DNA from: an uncultured Alphaproteobacteria bacterium | Lineage (GTDB): Bacteria; Pseudomonadota; Alphaproteobacteria; RF32; CAG-239 | NCBI GenBank assembly: GCA_944391685.1 | Contig: CALXUM010000002.1 | Span: 90,645 to 154,644 of the forward strand | Direction of reading: 5' to 3' | DNA length: 64,000 nucleotides | Notes under the pieces: generated by a model | The model's input: only the letters and a program-made list of their open reading frames with translations | Databases searched by the model: none | Told to the model about the DNA's origin: nothing | In this document: positions 49,911 to 58,480 of the stretch, piece by piece | Layout: each line of letters starts with the position of its first letter | Numbering within the stretch: the stretch's first letter is position 1 | Translations under genes and position numbers: made by a program

Positions 49911-51486
49911 CATCTGGGCGAATTTCAAAATCAACGACCAAGCCACCAAAGCCCTCAAAAACATCGGGAAAGCCGGCGCGTCTTTGTCGCGTCAGCTTTC
50001 TTTTATCGGCAAAAACGCGGGAACGGTCATCGGAAATCTTGGCCGTCTGACCTCGCCGTTTATCGCTCTTGGCGGCGCCGCAACCGTTGCCGGCATGACG
50101 GCAATGGTCAAAAACACCGCCAACTACGGCGACCAGATAGCCAACATGGTCGAGCGCGTCGGCTGGGGGACGAAAGCCTTCCAGGAATATGCGCACGCCG
50201 CCCGCTTTTCCGACATGACCACCGAAGAATTTGCGTCAAACCTCGAAAAAATGACGCGAAATATGGGCATGCTCCGCGCCGGGACCGGCTCGCTCCTTTC
50301 GGGGCTGCAAAAGGTCTCCCCGGTTCTGGCCGAGCAGCTCAAAGCCACCAAAACCAACGAAGAAGCCTTCGAGCTCATCATCAAGGCCATTCAAAAGGTG
50401 GATGACCAGACCAAAAAAGCCTATCTGGCCAATCTGGCGTTCGGCAAATCCGGTCTCAAAATGGTGCAACTGGCCAACCACGGCGCCGACGGTCTGGCGG
50501 AGCTGCGCAAACAAGCGCAGGAAATGGGCGTTGTGCTTGGCGAGGATGCTGTCAATAACTCAGCCAAGTTTATGGACGCCTTGGAGGAAAACAGCGAGGT
50601 CATCCGCGGGCTTTCCGGCGCTATCAGCTCCAAACTCCTGCCGGTTATCATCCCCATAATCCAGAGCTTCAACCGCTGGATTATGGCCAACCGCGATTTG
50701 ATTGCCACCAAGGTCGACGCCTTTGTTAAAAATTTTGCCAACTGGCTGAAACAGGTAGATTTTAAGGCTGTCGGCAATGCCATATCAAACATAATCAGCG
50801 TTTTTGGCGGGTTTATCGACGTCATCACCTCCAGCAAATGGGCTTTAATCGGCTTCATCGCGCTTTTAAACGTCCAGACGATTGCCGCGCTCGCCAATGT
50901 GGCACTCGGAATCGGCAAGCTTGCCATGATGATCCCGGGACTTGGCTCTCTTTTGAAAGTTTTAACCGCCGGGTTCTTAAAACTCGGTCTTGCCATTTTG
51001 ACCACGCCGGTCGGCTGGATTGCCTTGGGTATAGCCGCCGTTGTTGCCGCCTTTACGTTGCTGTGGAAAAAATGCGAAGGCTTCCGCAATTTCTGGATCG
51101 GCCTCTGGGATATCATCAAATCATCGTTCCAGGCGGTGGCCGATTTCATTGCCGGCGGCATTAAAGCAATTATGAACCCGATTGACACCCTCATGAAGGG
51201 GATTGACGCCATAAAAAGCGCCGGCGGCTGGATTGCCGACAAACTGGGCTTTGGCGGCGACGAGCCCAAAAGCGAACCAGCGCCGCAGAGCGTGCCGCAA
51301 TCCTCGCCCATTCCGCAAACCCTGCCGCAGACTTATACACCGTACCCTGCGCCGCAGTCGCGCTCAAAGTCGGAGGTTGTCGTCAAATTTGACAATATGC
51401 CGCGCGAGGCCTCGGTTGAGAAAATAAGCCAGGAAGGTCAGGCCGACCTCGGCGTCGAATACGGCTACGCATACGGAGGCGCCTGA
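49894..51486 (+). CDS. Tape measure protein
   Basis: 530 residues. Coiled N-terminus, then GASLSRQLSFIGKNAGTVIG and a central hydrophobic stretch (IGFIALLNVQTIAALANVAL; IAALGIAAVVAAF-type helices near residues 360-395) typical of tape measures. The Pro/Gln-rich region near 455-490 is a linker. It sets tail length and may cross the membrane at injection. Short for the family, predicting a short contractile tail. Confidence 0.85.
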   Translation: MAKNFNIWANFKINDQATKALKNIGKAGASLSRQLSFIGKNAGTVIGNLGRLTSPFIALGGAATVAGMTAMVKNTANYGDQIANMVERVGWGTKAFQEYAHAARFSDMTTEEFASNLEKMTRNMGMLRAGTGSLLSGLQKVSPVLAEQLKATKTNEEAFELIIKAIQKVDDQTKKAYLANLAFGKSGLKMVQLANHGADGLAELRKQAQEMGVVLGEDAVNNSAKFMDALEENSEVIRGLSGAISSKLLPVIIPIIQSFNRWIMANRDLIATKVDAFVKNFANWLKQVDFKAVGNAISNIISVFGGFIDVITSSKWALIGFIALLNVQTIAALANVALGIGKLAMMIPGLGSLLKVLTAGFLKLGLAILTTPVGWIALGIAAVVAAFTLLWKKCEGFRNFWIGLWDIIKSSFQAVADFIAGGIKAIMNPIDTLMKGIDAIKSAGGWIADKLGFGGDEPKSEPAPQSVPQSSPIPQTLPQTYTPYPAPQSRSKSEVVVKFDNMPREASVEKISQEGQADLGVEYGYAYGGA

Positions 51487-52706
51487 TGGAGTACAGAAAA
51501 GCATCATTTCGCGGCGTGGAGTTTGAGGTTACGGGGCGCAGCTGGTCATCCGGCCGCCGCCATCAGCTTCACGAATACCCGGACAAAGACACGCCATACG
51601 CCGAGGATTTGGGTAAAAAAGCCGAAAACTACCCGGTAACCGCCTTTGTTATCGGCGATGACTATGCCGCAAAGCGCGACGCTTTGCGCAAAGCCTGCCT
51701 GCAAAAAGGACCGGGGACGCTGGTCCACCCCGACTACGGCTCGGTCAGCGTGCTCTGCGATGCCATATCCGTCCGCGAAGAAGTGGACAAACAGGGCATG
51801 GCCGTTTTTGAACTGACGTTTGTCGAGGCTGGCGCCCAGGCCATACCGGAAACATCGATTGACATGTCGGATTCCGTTTTGTCGTCGGCCTCGGCGCTGA
51901 CGGACGCCGCCCGCAACGGTTTTGTCTCCGGTTTCAGCCTGTCGCAGGGCGTTGCCGGCCTGACCTCACTTGTCGGCAACATTGCGGATGTCTGCACGTC
52001 GTCGCTCAACGCCATCGGCTCAGGGCTGGAATATGCCGAAGGACTGCGCAGCGATTTAACCGGCGCCATGAACCAGGTTGTTGACGCCGTCGCCATGGCA
52101 AACGATCTCAAAAGCTCGGCCGAGAGCCTGTTAAACACGCCGGACGCTCTGGCCGCTCAGCTTGACACCGTTTTCTCGGTGGTTGCGTCCATGGCCGGAA
52201 CCTCGCCAGATTCCTTTAACACCGTGCGCAATCTGACATCCCAGAGCAACGCCTCGGCAACGGCCAGCGTTTCCAACGAAGACGCCAAGGCCGAAAAGCT
52301 CTGCATGCAAAAGATTGAGCAACTCACCAAGCAGGTCATCGTTGCCAAAGAGGCCGAGATCATCACTCAAATTGAGTTTGACAACGCCGATGACGCCTCG
52401 TCGGTGCTGGAAAATTTTGTTGCCGACACCGAGGAAGTCGAGCTTTTTGAGGATATCGAGCCGTCCGACGAAATTATGCAGGCTTTGCGCACCACGCGCG
52501 AAAATGTCGTCGAATATGTGCGCGAGATTATTCTCGAACTCCCCAGAATGCGCACCATCCGCGTCCCCGAGCACATGCCGTCCCGCGTTTTGGCCTATGA
52601 TTTATATGAGGATCTCGACCGCGCCGACGAAATCGTCAAAAAGAACAAAATACCCTATCCGGCTTTTGTCCCCGCGGGCAAAGACCTGAAAGTGCTGAGC
52701 GAATGA
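51486..52706 (+). CDS. Mu gpN-like DNA circularisation / tail protein
   Basis: 406 residues. YRKASFRGVEFEVTGRSWSS, then HQLHEYPDKDTPYAEDLGKK and NYPVTAFVIGDDYAAKRDAL are the DNA_circ_N family opening. In Mu gpN is a baseplate-proximal tail protein, and the annotation of circularisation is historical. Overlaps the tape-measure stop by a base and the next gene by 4 nt. Confidence 0.88.
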   Translation: MEYRKASFRGVEFEVTGRSWSSGRRHQLHEYPDKDTPYAEDLGKKAENYPVTAFVIGDDYAAKRDALRKACLQKGPGTLVHPDYGSVSVLCDAISVREEVDKQGMAVFELTFVEAGAQAIPETSIDMSDSVLSSASALTDAARNGFVSGFSLSQGVAGLTSLVGNIADVCTSSLNAIGSGLEYAEGLRSDLTGAMNQVVDAVAMANDLKSSAESLLNTPDALAAQLDTVFSVVASMAGTSPDSFNTVRNLTSQSNASATASVSNEDAKAEKLCMQKIEQLTKQVIVAKEAEIITQIEFDNADDASSVLENFVADTEEVELFEDIEPSDEIMQALRTTRENVVEYVREIILELPRMRTIRVPEHMPSRVLAYDLYEDLDRADEIVKKNKIPYPAFVPAGKDLKVLSE

Positions 52707-53776
52707 GCATTGAATTGAAAATCGACGGGCAGATCTACAACGGCTGGAAGTCGGCCAATGTGTCCCGTGCGCTCAACTGCATGGCCTCGTCCTTTGATTT
52801 GGTCGTCTCGGACCGCTTCATCGGCAGCAAGCAAAATATTCCGCTGGATGCCGAATGCCAGATTTTGATTGACGGCGTTCCGGCGGTTACCGGATGGCTT
52901 GACGAGATAACGCCGTCTTACTCGGCCACGTCTCACGAAGTGACCTTTGCCGGCCGCTCCAAAACCTGTGACCTGGTCGACTGCTCGGCCATTATTGACA
53001 CCGGGCAGATTATCGGCGGCACCCCGAAAGAGATCATCGAGAAAGTCATTGCCCCGTTCGGCATCAAACTGGTGTTCAGCGCCGACCAGAGCTTGCCGCT
53101 TATCTCGGACTTCCAGGTTGAGCCTGGCGAAACCGCCCAGTCGATCATCGAGAAAGTCTGCAAACAAACCGGCCTTGTTTATACCGACGATGCCAACGGC
53201 AATCTGGTGGTGCAGTCTATCGGTTCCGGCTTTTCCAGCGGCAGGCTGATCCACCGTGTCGGCGACGGCGCCGGCAATAATATCTTGAGCGGCCGCGGAA
53301 AATACAGCAGCCGCAACATTTTCCGCGATTATTACGTCAAATCGCAAATGGCCGGTTCTGACGATTCCGGCGGTGAAGACATCACCGGCATTGAAGGCCA
53401 CGCGGTCGACAGTGATGTCACCCGCTACCGCCCGCTGGTTTTAACCGGCGAAAACGCCATGGATGCCGCCACCGCGCAGACCCGCGCCGAGTGGGAGCGC
53501 TCCAACCGCCGCGCCAAAGGGCAGCCTTTTGAGTTCACCGTGCAGGGTTGGCGCAACGCCAACGGTCAGCTTTGGGCGCCGAACTCTTATGTCTCGGTCG
53601 AGGATGACTTCATCCGCGTTGTCGGCAAGCTCATCATCTCGGCCGTCAAATTATCAACCGGATCCGGCACGACGACCAGCCTTCAGCTGTCGCCGCCGGA
53701 CGCTTTTATTCTATCATCCGCCGACCAGCCGATTAAAACATATCAGGGCTGGAAGGAACTGCGCGAGGGGGTATAA
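52703..53776 (+). CDS. Baseplate hub protein (Mu gpP-like)
   Basis: 357 residues. LKIDGQIYNGWKSANVSRAL, EVTFAGRSKTCDLVDCSA and IIEKVCKQTGLVYTDDANGN fit the gp27/gpP hub fold; RAEWERSNRRAKGQPFEFTV is a conserved later block. Forms the central hub at the tip of the tube that carries the spike. Confidence 0.88.
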   Translation: MSIELKIDGQIYNGWKSANVSRALNCMASSFDLVVSDRFIGSKQNIPLDAECQILIDGVPAVTGWLDEITPSYSATSHEVTFAGRSKTCDLVDCSAIIDTGQIIGGTPKEIIEKVIAPFGIKLVFSADQSLPLISDFQVEPGETAQSIIEKVCKQTGLVYTDDANGNLVVQSIGSGFSSGRLIHRVGDGAGNNILSGRGKYSSRNIFRDYYVKSQMAGSDDSGGEDITGIEGHAVDSDVTRYRPLVLTGENAMDAATAQTRAEWERSNRRAKGQPFEFTVQGWRNANGQLWAPNSYVSVEDDFIRVVGKLIISAVKLSTGSGTTTSLQLSPPDAFILSSADQPIKTYQGWKELREGV

Positions 53777-54388
53777 ATGGACATTGCCGACCAGCTCAAA
53801 CGTTTCATGAAACCGCTGACAACCCGCGTCCAGACAATGATTGTCCGCGGCGTCATCAAGCTTGTTAACGACAAAACCAAAATCCAGCAGATCCAGGCCT
53901 CACTTTTGGCCGGAGAGCTCAAAGACGGCATTGAACATTATCAGGAATACGGCTTGAGTACCAACCCACCGGCCGGAACCGAGGCGCTGGTGGTGTTCTG
54001 CGGCGGCTCTCGCAACAACGGCGTCATCGTTGCCACCGGTGACCGCAAATTCCGCCTCAAAGAGCTACAACCCGGCGAAGTGGCGCTATATACCGACGAG
54101 GGCGACGTCATCAAGTTCGCCCGCAACCGCAAAATCCAGGTTTCCACACTGCATTTGGAGGTCAACGCGGCCGAAAGCATCAGTTACAACACCAAAACAT
54201 TTAATGTTAACGCTACGCAAAGCGCGACATTTACAACGCCGGTGCTTAATGCCTCCGCTAATATCTCGGCCGGCGGCGAGGTTAATGACAAAACCAGCAC
54301 GATGCAGTCCATGCGCGATATTTACAATAGCCATACACACCCAGGCGACAGCGGCGGCACAACCGGCACACCGTCAGCGTCAATGTAA
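53777..54388 (+). CDS. Baseplate spike protein (Mu gp45-like)
   Basis: 203 residues. QEYGLSTNPPAGTEALVVFC and KELQPGEVALYTDEGDVIKF are the OB-fold and start of the beta-helix; the C-terminus is repetitive beta (FNVNATQSATFTTPVLNASA) ending in SHTHPGDSGGTTG, whose His residues may hold the apex iron. It pierces the outer membrane at infection. Confidence 0.9.
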   Translation: MDIADQLKRFMKPLTTRVQTMIVRGVIKLVNDKTKIQQIQASLLAGELKDGIEHYQEYGLSTNPPAGTEALVVFCGGSRNNGVIVATGDRKFRLKELQPGEVALYTDEGDVIKFARNRKIQVSTLHLEVNAAESISYNTKTFNVNATQSATFTTPVLNASANISAGGEVNDKTSTMQSMRDIYNSHTHPGDSGGTTGTPSASM

Positions 54389-54397
54389 TTTTATTTT

Positions 54398-54427
54398 TTG
54401 ACTTTTTGAGTTTCAAAACGGTAAATT
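54398..54427 (+). promoter_or_regulatory. Promoter within the tail operon
   Basis: TTGACT, an 18-nt spacer, TAAATT, followed by AAAAGTATAAAAAAAC and AAAAAGTATGAAAGC, again the phage-wide AAAGTATAAAA word. Drives gp46 onward. Confidence 0.5.
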
Positions 54428-54478
54428 AAAAGTATAAAAAAACTTTAATAGTATTAAAAAGTATGAAAGCGGATAAAA

Positions 54479-54928
54479 ATGTCAGACATTGCCATTGAGT
54501 ACAAAAGCCAGATTAAAGAATATGACATCAGCATCTTAAACGGCGATCTCAAAGAATGCGACGACCTGGATTCCGCCGTCATCATCAGCCTGTTCACCTG
54601 GGCCAGAGCCGCGGCCGGCGAGGTCGACGAAAACGCCCCGCGTTTCGGCTGGTTTGGCGACAAAATAGACGCCGACAGCACCGACAGCACCGGCTCCAAA
54701 CTTTACCTTTTGAAACGCAAGAAAATAACCAACCAGACCATTATGGACGCCCGCGAATACATTGAGCAGGCACTTCGATGGATGATTGAAGACGGCGTCG
54801 CGACGGAAATCAAAGCCGAGGTTGAGCGCAACGCGTCTGATGTCAACCGTGTCGACGCCCTTGTCCAGATTGTTCGCGGCGACCGCAGCCGCACCATGAA
54901 GTTTAACGACTTATGGTCTTTTTTATAA
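54479..54928 (+). CDS. Baseplate protein, Mu gp46-like
   Basis: 149 residues. CDDLDSAVIISLFTWARAAA, RFGWFGDKIDADSTDSTGSK and QALRWMIEDGVATEI are diagnostic for the gp46 family (DxxxAVxxSLxTWxRA and GWWGD/FGDK blocks). Part of the Mu-type baseplate wedge. Confidence 0.9.
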   Translation: MSDIAIEYKSQIKEYDISILNGDLKECDDLDSAVIISLFTWARAAAGEVDENAPRFGWFGDKIDADSTDSTGSKLYLLKRKKITNQTIMDAREYIEQALRWMIEDGVATEIKAEVERNASDVNRVDALVQIVRGDRSRTMKFNDLWSFL

Positions 54929-54937
54929 GGAGCCGAA

Positions 54938-56020
54938 ATGTCAAATTTTGCCAAACCAAGCCTAAAAGAACTGCGCAACCGGGCAATCTCAAACATCAAC
55001 ACCTATCTGCAGGGGGCTGATGCCAACCTGCGGCGCCGTATTTTGAATGTTTTTGCTACCATCTTTGCCGCCATGGGCGACGAAGTCCTGCGCCGGGTTG
55101 ATTACCTGTTAAAGCAACTGTTTATCCAGACCGCCGATGAAGAATACCTCATTAAACACGGACAAACCAAGCGCTTCCCGCGCAAGATGCCGTCCAAAGC
55201 CGAAGGACCGGCGTCTTTTCCGGCAACGGCCGGATCCGTTATCCCCGCCGGAACCAAAATCAAGCGTGCCGACAACGTTACCTATTCAACCAAAGCCGAG
55301 CGCACTGCCGGCGCTGACGGCACCGTAACGCTGGAACTCATTGCCGACAATGCCGGCAAAGACGGCAATGCCACCGCCGGAACGATTTTGTCGCTTGTCT
55401 CGCCCGTTGCCGGCGTCACCACGCAGGGCAGCGTTGGCAATCTGGGCATAACCGGCGGCGCCGATATCGAAGACATTGAGGATTACCGCGAACGCCTGCT
55501 TTTTTATGTGCAGAACCCGCCGACCGGCGGTTCAAAAACCGATTATGAAATCTGGGCGCGCGAAGTTTCCGGCGTTACGCGCGCCTGGTGCTATCCGATA
55601 GAATCCGGTCCCGGCACCGTCACCGTCCGCTTTATGATGGATGACAACTATGACGACGGCATTCCTCTTGCCGGCGACGTCCAGCGCGTCAAAAACCACA
55701 TCGCCGCCCTGCAGCCGGCCACCGCAACCGTCTATATCGAGGCGCCGATTGCCGATCCGCTCAACATCGTCTTTGAAAGTCTCGACCCGATGACCACCGA
55801 GGCCAAAGCCGCCGTTGAAAGCAATTTAAAGAGCCTGGTGCAGTCAAGCTCGGTCATTCCGGGCGGCGAAATCAAGCTGTCAAAAATCCGCGCCGCCATC
55901 AGCAACGCCACCGGCAACGAGGATTTTGTCCTATCCTCACCGACGGCGGATATTGTCATGCCCAAAGGCCACATCACGGTGCTTGGCACCATAACCTACC
56001 CGGAAGTTGAGGATTTGTGA
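54938..56020 (+). CDS. Baseplate J-like protein (Mu gp47)
   Basis: 360 residues. KHGQTKRFPRKMPSKAEGPA, SVIPAGTKIKRADNVTY, NPPTGGSKTDYEIWAREVSG and VTRAWCYPIESGPGTVTVRF are the conserved J blocks. Wedge component that links hub to fibres and triggers sheath contraction. Overlaps the next gene by 4 nt. Confidence 0.92.
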   Translation: MSNFAKPSLKELRNRAISNINTYLQGADANLRRRILNVFATIFAAMGDEVLRRVDYLLKQLFIQTADEEYLIKHGQTKRFPRKMPSKAEGPASFPATAGSVIPAGTKIKRADNVTYSTKAERTAGADGTVTLELIADNAGKDGNATAGTILSLVSPVAGVTTQGSVGNLGITGGADIEDIEDYRERLLFYVQNPPTGGSKTDYEIWAREVSGVTRAWCYPIESGPGTVTVRFMMDDNYDDGIPLAGDVQRVKNHIAALQPATATVYIEAPIADPLNIVFESLDPMTTEAKAAVESNLKSLVQSSSVIPGGEIKLSKIRAAISNATGNEDFVLSSPTADIVMPKGHITVLGTITYPEVEDL

Positions 56021-56631
56021 TGGATCAGTCAGACTACAAAAAGCTTTTTCAAAATCTGATACCGAGCGGTCCGGCATGGAGCCGCAGCCCGAAGTCGGAT
56101 ATGTCCAAACTCGGCGACGCCGCCGCGGCATTTTTCTTCTATATCCACCAAAGAGTTGAGAAGGCCGCCCGCGAGATGTTCCCCGACACCTGCGAGGAAA
56201 CGCTTGTCGACTGGGAGGCAATGCTGGAGCTCCCGGAGCCCTGCGAACATGGAAACCACGCCGAAGGTCAGACATTTTACGAGCGTGTCAACGCGGTGAT
56301 TGCCAAAATCAACCGCAATATTTCGCCGACCAAGGAAAACTTTGCCAAACTGGCCAATTTCTTAGGCTACAACGTCAGCATTGTCACCACCCCGCCGTCT
56401 GTCTGCGGCATTGCCCGCTGCGGCGAAAACCTCGGCGGCGCAACCGAGGCCAATTATTACTGGATCACGATTGTGGACGGCGCGCGCCTGAGCTATGCGC
56501 GCTGCGGCACGGCTGTTTGCGGCGAAGTCCTTTGCCGCATTACCTGGGCGGAAGATCTGGAGTGCCTGCTTAACCGCATCAAGCCCGCCCACACCATCAT
56601 CAAACTAAGTTACGCAACACCAAAGGAGTAA
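56017..56631 (+). CDS. Baseplate/tail protein, Mu gp48-like (DUF2313)
   Basis: 204 residues. LFQNLIPSGPAWSRSPKSDM, FPDTCEETLVDWEAMLELPE and ECLLNRIKPAHTIIKLSY follow the YmfQ/DUF2313 pattern (PxGxAW; P-x-T-x-x-x-L-x-x-W-E; KPAHT). Adapts the fibre to the baseplate; the fibre gene follows by 3 bp. Confidence 0.9.
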   Translation: MMDQSDYKKLFQNLIPSGPAWSRSPKSDMSKLGDAAAAFFFYIHQRVEKAAREMFPDTCEETLVDWEAMLELPEPCEHGNHAEGQTFYERVNAVIAKINRNISPTKENFAKLANFLGYNVSIVTTPPSVCGIARCGENLGGATEANYYWITIVDGARLSYARCGTAVCGEVLCRITWAEDLECLLNRIKPAHTIIKLSYATPKE

Positions 56632-56634
56632 AAA

Positions 56635-58122
56635 ATGAAATACACACCGCCTTTAAATTCCGAAGATCCGGACGCTGGATTTATCAATGCGGACCCTGCC
56701 AACGGTCAGGAAGGATCTATCATCCCGGCCGGAGCTCTTGAAAATCCGCAACGTGAAATCGTCGCGGCCATCACCAAACTGGGCATGACGCCGGCAGAGG
56801 CCAACAATCAGCTCGGCACCGCTTTGTTTGAGGCCGCCACCATTTCCGACTTTTGCGCAGAGGCCTCGTCATCCGCGGCCAACGTTTATGTGCTGTCGTC
56901 AACCGGACAGGTGCAATACAGCGCCCTGAGCGACGGACAGCGCATCCGCTTTAAGGTTGTTCATCCAAACAGCGGCTCGGCGACCATCAACGCCTACGGC
57001 ACCGGTGCCAAACCGGCAAAAAAATACGCCGGCACCGCAGATTTAAGCTCCGGCGACCTTTTGACCGGCGCCATAGTGGAATTTTCCTGGAACGCCGCCG
57101 GGAATTACTGGGAGTTCATCTCAACCTCCTACGAAACCTCGGGCGTGGCCAATTATGACACCTTCTTCCAGGTCAACCCGTTTTTGGTCGTCAACGGCAA
57201 GCGCAACATCACCATCAAGGCGGGGAGTATCATCCGCCTGGAAGTCGACGGCGTGTCACGCTGGCGCCAGCAAACCTCGGATGAAGTTATCAACTGCCAG
57301 TCGCTGATGGATTCCGGCACGTCATTCTCGGCCGGCAAGGACTATCACATCTTTTTGGTCCCGGAAGGCGACAATGGCACAAAATTTGTTGTTTCGCTCA
57401 ACTCCACCTATCCGGGCGGATATTCGGCAGATAACTCGCGCAAAATCGGCGGATTTCACACCGAATGCAGCAATGTCGGCACAATTTCAGGTCATCCGCT
57501 GTCCGGCTATGCCGCTGGCGATATCTTGCCCGCCTCGGTGTGGTGCTTAAACCACCGGCCGATATCCGAACCGGAGGGCATGGTCTATGACGACGTCAAT
57601 GATGTCTGGGTTGACATTTACAACCAGTCCGGTACCGGCGCCAACACAAAATCAGTTTACGGCGGCACCCGAGCCAACACCAGAATGCACTTTGATTTCG
57701 TAGATGACCAGCGCTCGGTCAAAAAAACGTTGCTGCATGACGAAGAATTTTATTCGGCGTCCAAAGGCAGCAATCAAAAAACCGTTGTCAGCGGATCCAA
57801 TCAGCCAAGCCCAGACACAACCGGAGGCCACAGCGACACAGCCGGCCGCAGAATGGTATCAAACATAGGTTGTGAGGAAATGTGCGGCCTGCAATGGCAA
57901 CATTTGGCCGAAACTCACGCCGCCGGCGGTGCGAACTGGAACAGCCAAAACGGCGACGAAGGTTCGTTCTACGGCTCCTGCATGGTGCTTCTGGCAGGGG
58001 GCACCTGGGACGATTCCTCGAGCTGCGGTTCCCGTTGTCGCAATGCGAGTAATTCGCTTTCGAATACGTATGTCGTTAATGGCGCGCGCGGGCGGAGCCT
58101 GCCAAAGAGGATGCCAAACTAG
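56635..58122 (+). CDS. Tail fibre / DGR target protein with C-type-lectin-like end
   Basis: 495 residues. The N-terminal 70 residues attach to the baseplate, the middle is beta-rich with many Gly, Ser and Thr, and from about residue 405 RRMVSNIGCEEMCGLQWQHL begins the lectin/FGE-like fold used by DGR targets. Residues 450-488 are encoded by the VR: VLLAGGTWDDSSSCGSRCR ... NGARGR. In the TR the variable codons are AAC/AAT, so Asn positions are diversified. It is expected to bind the bacterial receptor, with variants changing host range. Confidence 0.92.
   Translation: MKYTPPLNSEDPDAGFINADPANGQEGSIIPAGALENPQREIVAAITKLGMTPAEANNQLGTALFEAATISDFCAEASSSAANVYVLSSTGQVQYSALSDGQRIRFKVVHPNSGSATINAYGTGAKPAKKYAGTADLSSGDLLTGAIVEFSWNAAGNYWEFISTSYETSGVANYDTFFQVNPFLVVNGKRNITIKAGSIIRLEVDGVSRWRQQTSDEVINCQSLMDSGTSFSAGKDYHIFLVPEGDNGTKFVVSLNSTYPGGYSADNSRKIGGFHTECSNVGTISGHPLSGYAAGDILPASVWCLNHRPISEPEGMVYDDVNDVWVDIYNQSGTGANTKSVYGGTRANTRMHFDFVDDQRSVKKTLLHDEEFYSASKGSNQKTVVSGSNQPSPDTTGGHSDTAGRRMVSNIGCEEMCGLQWQHLAETHAAGGANWNSQNGDEGSFYGSCMVLLAGGTWDDSSSCGSRCRNASNSLSNTYVVNGARGRSLPKRMPN
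57984..58096 (+). repeat. DGR variable repeat A (in the fibre gene)
   Basis: 113 bp aligned without gaps to the TR at 58205-58317. There are nine substitutions and all fall where the TR has A (A to G six times, to C once, to T twice). The last 20 or so bases, GGCGCGCGCGGGCGGA, are identical and GC-rich, as expected of the initiation-of-homing part. Confidence 0.97.
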
Positions 58123-58128
58123 GGCAAA

Positions 58129-58148
58129 TTCTTTTTAATTAAAAAGAA
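58129..58148. other. Hairpin 3' of variable repeat A
   Basis: TTCTTTTT-AATT-AAAAAGAA, a perfect 8-bp stem, 32 bp after the VR and just after the fibre stop. It may be a target-site hairpin or a weak terminator separating the fibre gene from the TR. Confidence 0.5.
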
Positions 58149-58204
58149 AAGGCAAAAAATATGAAGGTTTTGGGTAAATATTTATCACGAGCAGTACATT
58201 ACCG

Positions 58205-58317
58205 GGTGCTTCTGGCAGGAGGCAACTGGGACAATTCCTCGAACTGCAGTTCCCGTTGTCGCAATGCGAATAATTCGCTTTCGAATACGAATGTCAATAA
58301 TGGCGCGCGCGGGCGGA
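58205..58317 (+). repeat. DGR template repeat
   Basis: 113 bp. It lies between target gene and reverse transcriptase in the same direction. Adenines are grouped in AAC/AAT codons when read in the VR frame (NWDNSSNCSSRCRNANNSLS), the usual TR pattern. An open frame runs through it from ATG 58161 to TAA 58340 (59 codons), possibly by chance because the VR frame is coding. The region 58123-58480 has no other gene. Confidence 0.96.
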
Positions 58318-58369
58318 TACGGTTTGATCCTCTTGGATAACTCCGGCTGAGATATTTATCCATGTCGCA

Positions 58370-58399
58370 CCGCGCGCCCCAAACAACGGGAACCGCAGT
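58370..58399 (-). repeat. Inverted VR/TR-like fragment after the TR
   Basis: CCGCGCGCC (58370-58378) and ACAACGGGAACCGCAGT (58383-58399) are reverse complements of two constant parts of the TR/VR, in the right order but with about 40 bp missing between. It could be an internally deleted VR, or a stretch that base-pairs with TR RNA in the spacer needed for cDNA priming. Confidence 0.6.
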
Positions 58400-58480
58400 C
58401 GGCAAAACACAAAAACGGAGGCAACGCCGGGCTAGTAGCCCAAAAAACGAAAACCCGGCATTTGCAAAATAAGGATTGAA

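Noticed and set aside
50421..51311. A 296-residue reverse frame
   Set aside because: It lies antisense inside the tape-measure gene and reflects codon bias, not coding.
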